From JAYEIA01 sp964472505 (GTDB lineage: Bacteria; Bacteroidota; Bacteroidia; Bacteroidales; JAADGE01), in the NCBI GenBank assembly GCA_964472505.1, contig CAYYQW010000091.1:1-14315 (forward strand): a stretch of 14,315 nucleotides of DNA, given 5' to 3'. Both the position numbers and the translations under genes were made by a program. The notes under the pieces are model-generated. The model was not told where the DNA came from, ran no database searches, and worked only from the letters and a program-made list of their open reading frames with translations. This document shows positions 1-6,762 of the stretch, piece by piece. Position 1 is the first letter of the stretch. Every line of letters begins with the position of its first letter.

Positions 1-119
1 TGTGTATAGAGAGTAGGTCTATGACCGGGGTTACTTTCCAAACGGATGCATCAATGAACGGTAAAGTGTTGGCTCAAACAGCAGTAGTGTTAGAGGGCAA
101 CACAATTACAAAGCAATAA
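1..119 (+). CDS. C-terminal end of an ice-binding-like (DUF3494) protein, 5' partial
   Basis: The open frame enters from the left edge (first whole codon at 3) and ends at TAA 117-119, leaving 38 residues. The tail reads ...MNGKVLAQTAVVLEGNTITKQ-stop. The pattern hydrophobic/N-G-K/R-hydrophobic-x-A-Q-T-A-V-x-L-x-x-N-T-hydrophobic-T is characteristic of the last beta-solenoid strands of the DUF3494 ice-binding/adhesion family. Members are usually secreted or cell-surface proteins of roughly 220 residues or longer, so most of this gene lies outside the window. Whether it truly binds ice cannot be judged, because the ice-binding face is missing; many family members in non-cold bacteria have unknown roles. 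A rho-independent terminator follows 22 bases after the stop. The family call rests on a short but distinctive stretch. Confidence 0.65.
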   Translation, partial: CIESRSMTGVTFQTDASMNGKVLAQTAVVLEGNTITKQ

Positions 120-141
120 CAAAAGTATTTTGTTAAGAACG

Positions 142-177
142 AAAAAAGAAGTTGCCTAAGGCAGCTTCTTTTTTTTT
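142..177 (+). terminator. Rho-independent terminator of the DUF3494 gene
   Basis: The stem GAAGTTGCC (148-156) pairs with GGCAGCTTC (160-168), with one G-U wobble and a TAA loop. A run of nine T follows (169-177), and an A-run precedes the stem. It lies just after the stop at 119 on the same strand. Confidence 0.88.
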
Positions 178-195
178 GAATTTTTGTAAAATGAG

Positions 196-256
196 CCGTA
201 AAATAATGGGTTAAATAATGCAATCGCTATACCTGCTTACTGGTATTACTTTACGG
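196..256. repeat. Inverted repeat with 12-nt arms and 37-nt spacer
   Basis: The left arm CCGTAAAATAAT (196-207) is complementary to ATTACTTTACGG (245-256) except for one position, which would be a G-U wobble in minus-strand RNA. It could be a structured part of the 3' region of the minus-strand operon or a remnant of a small element. No direct repeats flank it. Confidence 0.4.
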
Positions 257-283
257 AGTTACAATAAGTTGATTATTAGCTTG

Positions 284-310
284 AAAAAAAAAAATTCGCC
301 CTTTCCGGGC
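284..310 (-). terminator. Possible weak terminator for the cupin/CDF transcript
   Basis: Read on the minus strand, GCCC-GGAAA-GGGC (310-298) is followed after GAA by a run of eleven T (294-284). The stem is only 4 bp and the site is about 255 bases past the cupin stop, so this is tentative. No better terminator is visible between them. Confidence 0.35.
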
Positions 311-564
311 TTTAGGCATGGGCGGTTACATTGCTGATATATGACGCTCTTTCAGAGCTTGTTTTTGTATTAATATCGTAAAGCGGAACTATGTGTGCTT
401 TGTGCCCTTTATTGTTTTTTTTTATGGCTGTCAACAAAAACCGATAGCAATTCTGAAATCTAAATGTGTTGTCGTTTTGCAATATTTTGAATAAATAAAA
501 TTCTGTTTTTCATTATAAAAAACGTGTATCCCGGACAATAGCAGACCGCCAAAACTTTCGTTTT

Positions 565-924
565 CTATATCCTTTCGGGTCGGTGTTTGGTAAGTTTGTT
601 ATCGGTATTGCCCGTATTTAGTGTTGAAAAGGGTTCAAAAAGCATAACCCATGCTTCCTCTTTTGCAACCGGCCGATGTTCAACCCCCTTTGGCACAATC
701 AAAAACTCGCCTTCGTTTACAGTTAAGCTTTTGTCGCGAAACTCCATTTTAAAACTTCCTTTTACCGTATAAAACAGCTCATCCTCATCCTTGTGTTTGT
801 GCCAAACAAATTCTCCTTTTAGTTTAGCAAGTTTTATATGCTGCCCGTTAAGTTCACCTGCGATTTTGGGCGACCAATATTCCGAAAATAACGAGAATTT
901 CTCCTGAAGATTTACTTTTTCCAT
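565..924 (-). CDS. Small single-domain cupin protein
   Basis: A 119-residue protein with both cupin motifs of a metal-binding double-stranded beta-helix. Motif 1 is G37-x4-H42-x-H44-x4-E49-x6-G56. Motif 2 is G72-x5-P78-x-G80-x2-H83, with the usual final Asn replaced by Ala. H42, H44, E49 and H83 would bind one divalent metal. There is no signal peptide or membrane segment, so it is cytoplasmic. It resembles the mannose-6-phosphate-isomerase-like small cupins, whose substrates are mostly unknown, so no reaction is assigned. It starts 48 bases after the CDF exporter stop on the same strand, with no terminator or clear promoter between, so the two are probably co-transcribed. The ATG at 924 has AGGA about 14 bases upstream. 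The fold is certain; the function is open. Confidence 0.88.
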   Translation of the reverse strand: MEKVNLQEKFSLFSEYWSPKIAGELNGQHIKLAKLKGEFVWHKHKDEDELFYTVKGSFKMEFRDKSLTVNEGEFLIVPKGVEHRPVAKEEAWVMLFEPFSTLNTGNTDNKLTKHRPERI

Positions 925-972
925 TTTTTAAACTTTTTCCTGCCGCGGTGCTGCTATTTTTTAATATTGACT

Positions 973-1869
973 TTAAATGTCAGTTGCACAATCAATTTGC
1001 TCATTTTCTATTTGTATGGTTGCATGTTGTATTCCAAATTTTTGCTCAAGCTCTTTCTGCAATTCTGATAGAAATTCATCATTTGTTCCGTCGGGCATAA
1101 CAAGATGAGCAGATAATGCCGTCAGAGAGGTACTTAAAGCCCAAACATGCAAATCGTGAATACTTCTAACTCCTTCTTTATCAAGAAAATAGCTCTCCAC
1201 CTTTTGAATATCAACACCTTTGGGAACAGCATCCAGCGCAAGATCAACAGAATCGACCAGCAGCCGCCATGTGCCCCACAATACAACCGCAATCACTATA
1301 AAGCTTGTCACCGGATCAATCCACAGCTTGCCGGTTATATTAATCAATAAACCGGCAATAAGAACTCCGACTGATACAGCCGCATCAGCTGCCATGTGAA
1401 GAAATGCACCTTTGATATTAAGATCCTTTTTTTGTCCTTTGATAAACAGAAGGGCGGTAAACGTATTAATAACAACCCCTATTCCGGCAACAATCATTAT
1501 TTGAGAGCCCAAAACAGGCTCCGGGTTCTTAAGCTTTTCTATGGCATCCCACGCAATAAATGCGATTGCACCCAAAAGCAAAAAAGCATTGAGAATAGAA
1601 ACCAAAATGGTTGTTTTTCGAAAACCATAGGTATATCTGCCTTTAGGTTTTATTGTTGCCATCCAAGCAGCAGCCCATGCAAAGGCAAGACCCAATACAT
1701 CGCTTGCATTATGTCCGGCATCGGCCAATAAAGCGGACGAATTTGCTGCTAAACCGTAGATAATCTCTACAATTACAAAAGCTATATTAAGCCCGATACC
1801 TAAAGCAAAGGCTTTGCGATGAGTTATTTGTGAACTCTGACTTTGTTTATGATTAGATGAATTATTCAT
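973..1869 (-). CDS. Cation diffusion facilitator, zinc-type efflux transporter (CzcD/ZitB-like)
   Basis: This 298-residue inner-membrane protein would export Zn2+ or a related divalent metal in exchange for protons. It has six predicted membrane segments between about residues 22 and 205. The metal-site motifs are in place: D50, H53 and D57 in TM2 (LLADAGHNASD) and H158/D162 in TM5 (HMAAD). The H/D composition at these sites favours zinc, as in ZitB and CzcD. A cytoplasmic C-terminal domain (about 210-298) carries the family's HDLHVW segment (238-243) and a late His282. The N-terminal tail is short, without a long His-rich loop. It has its own Bacteroidota-type promoter (1952-1981) and leads a probable two-gene operon with the cupin. 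The exact metal (Zn, Cd, Co) cannot be fixed from sequence alone. Confidence 0.93.
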   Translation of the reverse strand: MNNSSNHKQSQSSQITHRKAFALGIGLNIAFVIVEIIYGLAANSSALLADAGHNASDVLGLAFAWAAAWMATIKPKGRYTYGFRKTTILVSILNAFLLLGAIAFIAWDAIEKLKNPEPVLGSQIMIVAGIGVVINTFTALLFIKGQKKDLNIKGAFLHMAADAAVSVGVLIAGLLINITGKLWIDPVTSFIVIAVVLWGTWRLLVDSVDLALDAVPKGVDIQKVESYFLDKEGVRSIHDLHVWALSTSLTALSAHLVMPDGTNDEFLSELQKELEQKFGIQHATIQIENEQIDCATDI

Positions 1870-1951
1870 AGCAACTTCCGGCTCTATATTAAATTATGCC
1901 ATTTTTTATGCATGATTTGTTGTACTCATTATGTTATCGGCACGATAGATG

Positions 1952-1981
1952 CAAAAGTAATAATTTTATCAAAGCCCCAAA
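1952..1981 (-). promoter_or_regulatory. Bacteroidota promoter of the CDF-cupin operon
   Basis: On the minus strand the -33 element TTTG (1981-1978) is separated by 18 bases from a perfect -7 element TACTTTTG (1959-1952), matching TTTG-N-TANNTTTG. Transcription would start near 1945, about 75 bases before the ATG at 1869. The -33 element lies inside a palindrome CCCCAAAAGGGG (1975-1986), which could be an operator or a weak 3' hairpin of the upstream gene. Confidence 0.72.
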
Positions 1982-1995
1982 AGGGGTATTAACAG

Positions 1996-2508
1996 CTAAA
2001 ATCTAAAAAAAATCCCTGCCGGTATTTCCCAAAGATTGTATATTACACTATAATCAGCATAGCCGGGGCAAGATAAAAAACGTAGCCCCGCAGATATACC
2101 CGCCTGTACTTTTGTTTTTTTTATAAAGATATAATTGGCCTTCAAACCAAGTCCTAAGGTGTACAAGCTGTTGCCGTGAAATAGCGCAAGACCGTTTTGA
2201 AGTTCAAACACGGCTTCCGACTCATTACTTAATACTCTGTTTAGGCTGACAGCGGCGCTTATTTGGTTTCCCCATTGCACCGTTCTGAGATCAATTCCGG
2301 CTCCGAAACTTATCAACTCTCCCGGGAAAAGTAAACTTGCCGACAACTCAGTTCCGCCCTTAAAAAAAGACCAATGCGAATTATAATGAAAGCCTTGCAG
2401 GTAATTTATTCCCGTATGAAATTTCTGCGCCTTTAGCTGCGAGTTGAACAGCAAAAGCAAGCCGGTTAAAAGCATAAGAAATCGTGCACCGATGTTATTT
2501 ATTCGCAT
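1996..2508 (-). CDS. Small secreted or outer-membrane beta-barrel-like protein, unknown function
   Basis: I do not recognise a named family. With the ATG at 2508 the product is 170 residues; a TTG at 2517 would add three. The N-terminus is a signal peptide: a charged start, then a long Leu-rich core ending at about residue 28 (LKA-QKF), with Gln after the predicted cut. The mature part is rich in alternating polar/hydrophobic stretches with many Gly and aromatic residues and ends in ...GIFFRF, a terminal Phe as in many outer-membrane barrels. About 140 mature residues would suit an eight-stranded barrel. The start overlaps the last 14 bases of the upstream lipoprotein hydrolase gene, so the two are translationally coupled in one operon and may act together in the envelope. 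A secreted periplasmic protein is the main alternative. Confidence 0.72.
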   Translation of the reverse strand: MRINNIGARFLMLLTGLLLLFNSQLKAQKFHTGINYLQGFHYNSHWSFFKGGTELSASLLFPGELISFGAGIDLRTVQWGNQISAAVSLNRVLSNESEAVFELQNGLALFHGNSLYTLGLGLKANYIFIKKTKVQAGISAGLRFLSCPGYADYSVIYNLWEIPAGIFFRF

Positions 2509-3253
2509 CGTAGTCAATAAATTTTGTGATTGCTTCAGTTATTTGTCGGTGCTGCTCATCTCGGGAAATATCGGCTTCTCCGTCGCCTTTCTGAAAGCCG
2601 TAAGCACCAAATTGAGAATGGTTTCCGCCTTCTATCATATAATAAATCGCAGTCGGCTGTTCGAAGCTAAGTGTTTCCGGTTGGTTGAGACTATCGAGGG
2701 AATTGGCCGGCGGCAGATGAATTTTGCCGTCTTCAATTTCCTCAACGCTTGAAAGTTTATCATTTTCGGCATAAACCGACAGCACATTTCCTTGCCAATC
2801 AGAAAGGCTGTAATTTTCGGCCGGGTAGGCGCCCAAAAGAATCAGTCCGTCGAAACTTTCGGGATTATTGTAAACTACGGCCTGCGCCGAAATTCCACCC
2901 AGAGAATGGCCGGCAATGTACCAATTATCAGCGTTTGGATCTGACTGTTCTTTAATTTTCATTGCTTTATTGATTTCCAAAATGGCTAAATTTGCCGACA
3001 TTTTCAGAATATAAACCTGTATACCGCTGCCGGCAATTCTTTGCATCAAAGAAATATAAGCATGCGGATCCACCAAGCCGCCGGGAACAAAAATTAAAGC
3101 GTTTGAAACGGTTCCGGTTTTTGGTGTCAGTTTAATATACTCTGTCGTTTCAACAAGCTTGAGAGTTTCGTCATAACTGACATCATCCGGCAGATAGCTG
3201 CATGAATACAAGAGCAACGGGAATAATGCCAAGCTGTATTTAATTTTATTCAT
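2495..3253 (-). CDS. Alpha/beta hydrolase lipoprotein (Abhydrolase_5 type)
   Basis: A 252-residue predicted lipoprotein. The ATG at 3253 was chosen because it gives a compact lipoprotein signal (MNKIKYSLALFPLLLYSC) with the lipid-carrying Cys at 18 and GGAA 7 bases upstream; an ATG at 3274 or TTG at 3283 would add a tail. The catalytic triad is visible: nucleophile S117 in GHSLGG (115-120), D165 in YAEND, and H212 in GGNHSQFG. The spacing, the late QKGDGEADISRDEQ segment and the LLGAYPA stretch match the Abhydrolase_5 family, broadly esterase-like with substrate usually unknown. Anchored by its lipid, it would work in the periplasm or at the cell surface. It overlaps the small barrel-like gene by 14 bases. 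Just upstream is a decayed receiver-domain gene, so its original operon partner has been lost. Confidence 0.88.
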   Translation of the reverse strand: MNKIKYSLALFPLLLYSCSYLPDDVSYDETLKLVETTEYIKLTPKTGTVSNALIFVPGGLVDPHAYISLMQRIAGSGIQVYILKMSANLAILEINKAMKIKEQSDPNADNWYIAGHSLGGISAQAVVYNNPESFDGLILLGAYPAENYSLSDWQGNVLSVYAENDKLSSVEEIEDGKIHLPPANSLDSLNQPETLSFEQPTAIYYMIEGGNHSQFGAYGFQKGDGEADISRDEQHRQITEAITKFIDYDANK

Positions 3254-3279
3254 AAGAGTTCCGTTTTTTTGCATTATGC

Positions 3280-3500
3280 TCAATCTGTGATTTTGAGGAA
3301 TTTATTGACTTTGTCAATTAATAAATCTTCGTCTATAGGTTTGGTCAAATAATCATCGAATATTCCGCCGTACTTTTCAATTTCTTGTTCCAAAGCATAG
3401 GCCGATTGCGCTATAATTGGCAGCTTCGGCCTGAAAGCTTTTATCTGCTTTGCGCTTCATACCCGTTGATACCGGGCATTTTTATATCCATTAAAACTAA
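3280..3500 (-). pseudogene. Decayed response-regulator receiver (REC) domain, frameshifted and truncated
   Basis: Minus-strand translation gives the second half of a receiver domain in two frames. From 3500, LVLMDIKMPGINGYEA carries the phosphoacceptor Asp (LVLMD) and the following MPG. That frame ends in TGA soon after. Continuing in the next frame from 3453, A-K-Q-I-K-A-F-R-P leads to LPIIAQSAYALEQE, then FDDYLTKPIDEDLL (with the conserved Lys-Pro) and VNKFLKITD before TGA at 3282-3280. A single missing base at about 3453-3455 would join the frames. The N-terminal half (the first acidic pair and helix 1) is not recognisable. The pattern fits the C-terminal receiver of a hybrid sensor kinase. 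The fragment ends 26 bases before the start of the lipoprotein hydrolase, so it was probably once in the same operon. Confidence 0.82.
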
Positions 3501-3546
3501 GTAAATATAAGAAAAGTATTTGAAAATCTGATAATATGTAAAATTA

Positions 3547-3681
3547 TCAATACTGCCCCCCTGATAAGTATTCTTTTAGAAGCTGTAACTTTTTTCGGGC
3601 ATAAATCGTTGTACAAATAAAGGCTATAACAACAAGTGCACTTATCATGATATAAACCGGACGATCCCGAAAATCATTGTT
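3547..3681 (-). pseudogene. Possible membrane-segment remnant upstream of the decayed receiver
   Basis: An open minus-strand stretch of 44 codons without a start codon. It reads as a short charged segment (NNDFRDRP), one hydrophobic helix (VYIMISALVVIAFICTTIY), then basic ARKKLQLLKEYL. The layout resembles a last transmembrane helix plus the start of a cytoplasmic linker. It is closed upstream by TAG at an eight-A homopolymer (3683-3691) and downstream by TGA at 3549-3547. It could be the sensor part of the same broken gene as the receiver fragment, with the kinase core deleted between them, or an unrelated membrane-protein fragment. Family not recognised. Confidence 0.35.
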
Positions 3682-3759
3682 CTAAAAAAAACGAATTCCG
3701 ATGATTTGTCCCGCTGCATAAAGGCAGAAAGTAACATTTTTAAAAAAAAGTAAAAAAAA

Positions 3760-3791
3760 TTTGCATGTATGAAAATTTTGCCTTACGTTTG
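3760..3791 (+). promoter_or_regulatory. Bacteroidota promoter of the TonB-receptor-like gene
   Basis: TTTG (3760-3763), 20 bases, then TACGTTTG (3784-3791), a perfect TANNTTTG. The start would be near 3798, leaving a leader of about 45 AT-rich bases before the ATG at 3843 without a strong Shine-Dalgarno site. Confidence 0.78.
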
Positions 3792-3842
3792 CAGTGTAGT
3801 AGTAAAATAATACACTAATTTAATAATTTAAAGATACAAACC

Positions 3843-6299
3843 ATGTTTTACAAAAATCTTTCAAGACGTTTTTTAATCAGCACTTTTTCTCTGCTGCTGA
3901 TTCTATCACTTTCAAGTTTCACATTCGCATCGGACAATCCGACTGCCGACGGAAAAATAACCGGCCGCGTGTTGGATGCCGGCGATGATATCAGCATACC
4001 TTATGCTACCGTTGCTCTATACTCTAAACCGGATTCAACATTTATTACCGGTACGGCTACCGATGACGAAGGCCGCTTTTCTTTGGATGACGTCGATGAC
4101 GGCAATTACTACCTTGTCATAAATTTTATCGGTTACTCTAAACAAATAATTTCAGATCTTACTGTAATAAAAGGAAAACGCAAAATTGATTTGGGAACGG
4201 TAAAGCTATCCAAAGCCACACAAGCACTTGATGAAGTCGAAATTACCGCCGAACGCAATGCCGTTCAATATAAAATTGACAAAAAAGTGGTGCATGTATC
4301 TAAAAACCTGAGTGCAACAGGGAGTTCACTCACCGATGCGCTGGAAAATGTACCCTCCATACAAACCGATGCCGAAGGCAATCTAACGCTGCGCGGCAGC
4401 TCAAATTTCACTGTGCTTATCGACGGTAAACCTACTGCTCTGAGCGGTTCGGATGCTCTGAAGCAAATTCCGGCAACAGCCGTGGAAAATGTCGAAATCA
4501 TCACCAACCCCTCGGCTAAATACGACCCGGACGGAACCGCCGGCATTATTAATATTATCATGAAAAAAGAATACCAAACCGGTCTGAACGGAATTGTTAA
4601 TGCATCCGTAGGAACGCAATGGAAAAACTCCGGCGATTTTACATTCAATTACAGAACCGATAAAGCGAATTATTTTGTATCGTCAAGCTACCGCGACTTT
4701 AAATCTTACCCGACTACCATAATTGATGCACATACAAACTATAACGATACCATTTTTCATGTCATTCAAGATGCCGACCGCATGCAGTATCAAAATCCGT
4801 ACAATGTAAAAGCCGGCAGCGATTTTTATCTCTCGGACAAGCATACACTGAGCTTATCGGGGGCATACGGGCACTGGGGATTTGGTTTGGATATGGACGC
4901 CAAAGTTACGGAAACAACCCAACCGGAATCAGAAACGGTTTACAAAAATACCATTACAAACTTAAGCACCGGGGGCGAATACATTAACGGAACGCTTACT
5001 TTTGACAGCAAATTCGGAGAAAAACACAGCTGGACTAATACGCTTTATGTCTCAAAATGGAACGGCGGCTCAAAAAGTCTCACCGACGAACGAATCACCG
5101 ACTCTCAATGGAATCTGATAAAACTCGACAAATATCGGGGCAATCAGGCGAGCGAAAACTATGAAATCAGAGCTAAATCGGATTATACCATACCTTTGGG
5201 TGAAAACGGGAAATTGGAAACCGGTTATCAACTGCGAAAGAAAGATGAAGACGGCAGTTACCGATTTGAAAACTATGACAATTTGGATGAGCTCTGGGAA
5301 AACAACCCGCAATATACCAACACGATGAAATTTGTAAGAAGCATTCATGCTTTGTACGGAACTTACGGCAATGAGCTGGCCGGCTTTCAATACCAAATAG
5401 GCCTGCGCGGCGAATATACCGACCGCCTGTTAAAACAAATCACCACCGAAGATGATTTTGATATGCAAAGTTTTGAACTATTTCCTTCGGTGCACATTTC
5501 TCGTGAACTGCCTAAGTTGCAACAAATTCAGGCAAGCTACAGCCGCCGCGTAAATCGACCTGAAATCTGGAATCTGAATCCTTTCCCGATATTTTCGGAC
5601 AGCTACGTCATGCAAAAAGGAAATCCGTATTTGCTTCCTGAATTCACGAATTCGTATGAGCTGAATTATATGAAACGCTCACAAATCGGTTTTGTGGCCG
5701 TGGAAGCATACTACCGTCAAACCACGGACAGCCACGATCAAACCATTCGATTAAACGATGAAGGTATTATCCTTGTTACCACGGAAAATTTAGCGAATAC
5801 TTACGCCTACGGAGCCGAACTTTCCGGAAATTTCAGATACAAAAAATGGTTGAATATATATGCAAGTGCCAATGTGTATAATTATTCAATAGAAGGTGAA
5901 ATCTTAAGCCCGACGGCCGATGTAAGCAGCCTGAAAACCGATTTCAGACTCAACACTACTTTTACCGTAAAACAAAATACACGCATTCAGCTCACCGGAT
6001 TTTACAATGCTCCTACCATAACTTCACAAGGCCTCAGAAGCGAAATATTCGGAATGAATGCTGCGATTAATCAAAACTTTTTTGACAATAAACTCACAGC
6101 CACCATTAGCGGCCGCAATATACTAAACACCATGAAATTTGAGTTCTACTCGGAAACAGAAAACATGCGTACCGATTTTAACTTCAATATGGAGTATCCG
6201 GTGGTAATTTTCTCACTCAGCTATAAAATTAACAATTACAAGCAACGCCGAGAAGATATGGAGAATCAGGGCGGACCGAGCGGCGGCGGCATAATCTAA
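3843..6299 (+). CDS. TonB-dependent-receptor-like outer-membrane barrel protein with carboxypeptidase-regulatory domain
   Basis: An 818-residue outer-membrane protein. The signal peptide spans about 1-29 (core FSLLLILSLSSFTFA). A carboxypeptidase-regulatory-like beta-sandwich follows at about 38-122 (GRVLDAGDDISIPYATV, TDDEGRFSL, FIGYSK). Next is a linker with LDEVEITAER (129-138). The plug domain is at about 142-242, with VLIDGKP and TNPSAKYDPDGTAGIINI, both typical of this family. The rest is a large beta-barrel of the OMP_b-brl_3 type. The tail ends in Gly-rich GGPSGGGII, as often seen in this group. At about 820 residues it is shorter than SusC proteins, and no SusD-like gene is adjacent, so polysaccharide uptake is unlikely. 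The ligand is unknown; iron complexes, peptides or other small molecules are possible. It is transcribed alone from its own promoter. Confidence 0.92.
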   Translation: MFYKNLSRRFLISTFSLLLILSLSSFTFASDNPTADGKITGRVLDAGDDISIPYATVALYSKPDSTFITGTATDDEGRFSLDDVDDGNYYLVINFIGYSKQIISDLTVIKGKRKIDLGTVKLSKATQALDEVEITAERNAVQYKIDKKVVHVSKNLSATGSSLTDALENVPSIQTDAEGNLTLRGSSNFTVLIDGKPTALSGSDALKQIPATAVENVEIITNPSAKYDPDGTAGIINIIMKKEYQTGLNGIVNASVGTQWKNSGDFTFNYRTDKANYFVSSSYRDFKSYPTTIIDAHTNYNDTIFHVIQDADRMQYQNPYNVKAGSDFYLSDKHTLSLSGAYGHWGFGLDMDAKVTETTQPESETVYKNTITNLSTGGEYINGTLTFDSKFGEKHSWTNTLYVSKWNGGSKSLTDERITDSQWNLIKLDKYRGNQASENYEIRAKSDYTIPLGENGKLETGYQLRKKDEDGSYRFENYDNLDELWENNPQYTNTMKFVRSIHALYGTYGNELAGFQYQIGLRGEYTDRLLKQITTEDDFDMQSFELFPSVHISRELPKLQQIQASYSRRVNRPEIWNLNPFPIFSDSYVMQKGNPYLLPEFTNSYELNYMKRSQIGFVAVEAYYRQTTDSHDQTIRLNDEGIILVTTENLANTYAYGAELSGNFRYKKWLNIYASANVYNYSIEGEILSPTADVSSLKTDFRLNTTFTVKQNTRIQLTGFYNAPTITSQGLRSEIFGMNAAINQNFFDNKLTATISGRNILNTMKFEFYSETENMRTDFNFNMEYPVVIFSLSYKINNYKQRREDMENQGGPSGGGII

Positions 6300-6347
6300 G
6301 CAGCTCAAGTTTCGCAGTATAATTCTTTATATCCTGATTTTGTTTCT

Positions 6348-6400
6348 TAGATATTAGAAGTTAGATGTAAGATGTAAGATATAAGATGTAAGATATAAGA
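6348..6400. repeat. Seven-nucleotide tandem repeat array
   Basis: Seven consecutive 7-mers run without a gap from 6348 to 6396: TAGATAT, TAGAAGT, TAGATGT, AAGATGT, AAGATAT, AAGATGT, AAGATAT, then a partial AAGA. The consensus is (T/A)AGATRT. It lies about 50 bases past the stop of the TonB-receptor-like gene and directly before a GC-rich hairpin. It is non-coding in this context. Confidence 0.8.
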
Positions 6401-6403
6401 CGA

Positions 6404-6459
6404 TTTTGCCGGCGGGTTGCAAGACAGGAACCATGCAACCTTCCGGCGAAGTCGCAAAA
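6404..6459. repeat. GC-rich interrupted inverted repeat (hairpin) next to the 7-nt array
   Basis: GCCGG (6408-6412) pairs with CCGGC (6443-6447). After a 2x2 internal loop, GGTTGCA (6415-6421) pairs with TGCAACC (6434-6440) around a 12-nt loop. An outer TTTT (6404-6407) can pair with AAAA (6456-6459) across a bulge. No U-tract follows on either strand, so it is not a standard terminator. It stands out as GC-rich in an AT-rich gap and may be a REP- or MITE-like extragenic element together with the array. Confidence 0.6.
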
Positions 6460-6543
6460 CAGAAGAGCATAATAGTAACTTTTTGCCGTAAAACAAACCG
6501 CCGTAGCAGAGATAATAATTAAAAAAATAAGCAGTAAATTGCA

Positions 6544-6756
6544 ATGACAAACTTTAGCAATATGGAAGAAAACCCAAAAGACAAACAGACAATTAAAGGC
6601 TTCAAATGCCCGAAGTGCAAACAATATACCGGCAAATTAGAATATACCGACCAGATTCACGGCAATATTTACACCCCGGCCGCCGATACGGAAGTAGAGC
6701 ACCACTACCAATGTATAAATCCGGACTGTAAGCACTCATGGAGCGAAAGCGCATGA
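6544..6756 (+). CDS. Small zinc-ribbon protein
   Basis: A 70-residue soluble protein with two Cys pairs, C22-x2-C25 (CPKC) and C57-x4-C62 (CINPDC), that would hold one zinc. The second knuckle reads YQCINPDCKHSW, like the ribbon of TFIIS-type and related nucleic-acid-binding or adaptor proteins. The central loop is long (31 residues) and contains a HIS-rich patch (EHHY, 52-55). The ATG at 6544 is used, but Met7 at 6562 is an equally plausible start. No promoter or strong ribosome site is evident upstream. It is convergent with the DUF486 gene, with only 6 bases between stops and no room for a terminator. The specific role is unknown. Confidence 0.72.
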   Translation: MTNFSNMEENPKDKQTIKGFKCPKCKQYTGKLEYTDQIHGNIYTPAADTEVEHHYQCINPDCKHSWSESA

Positions 6757-6762
6757 AGCATC

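Larger units (their letters stand above)
178..564. other. Intergenic gap between convergent genes, no gene seen
   Basis: This gap of about 390 bases separates the plus-strand DUF3494 gene from the minus-strand cupin gene. I see no convincing ORF or RNA gene. It contains a dispersed inverted repeat (196-256), a weak hairpin with a U-tract reading on the minus strand (284-310), and a small perfect hairpin GCTCT-TTC-AGAGC (346-358) followed by TTGTTTTTG. The rest is AT-rich. Confidence 0.6.

Noticed and set aside
2509..2517. TTG start three codons upstream for the small barrel-like protein
   Set aside because: The ATG at 2508 gives a complete signal peptide and a tighter overlap with the upstream stop, so TTG is not needed.
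3254..3283. Longer N-terminus for the lipoprotein hydrolase (TTG 3283 or ATG 3274)
   Set aside because: The lipoprotein signal begins naturally at the ATG at 3253 with a ribosome site before it; a polar extension would spoil the signal peptide.
4265..4648. Minus-strand open frame of 127 codons inside the TonB-receptor-like gene
   Set aside because: It is antisense to the plug domain, which is clearly the real coding frame, and no start signal or family match is visible.
3843..6299. SusC-type polysaccharide utilisation locus
   Set aside because: The protein is about 820 residues rather than about 1000, and there is no SusD-like lipoprotein or glycoside hydrolase next to it.
6348..6400. CRISPR-like array
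   Set aside because: The units are 7 nt and contiguous, with no spacers and no cas genes; it is a simple tandem repeat.
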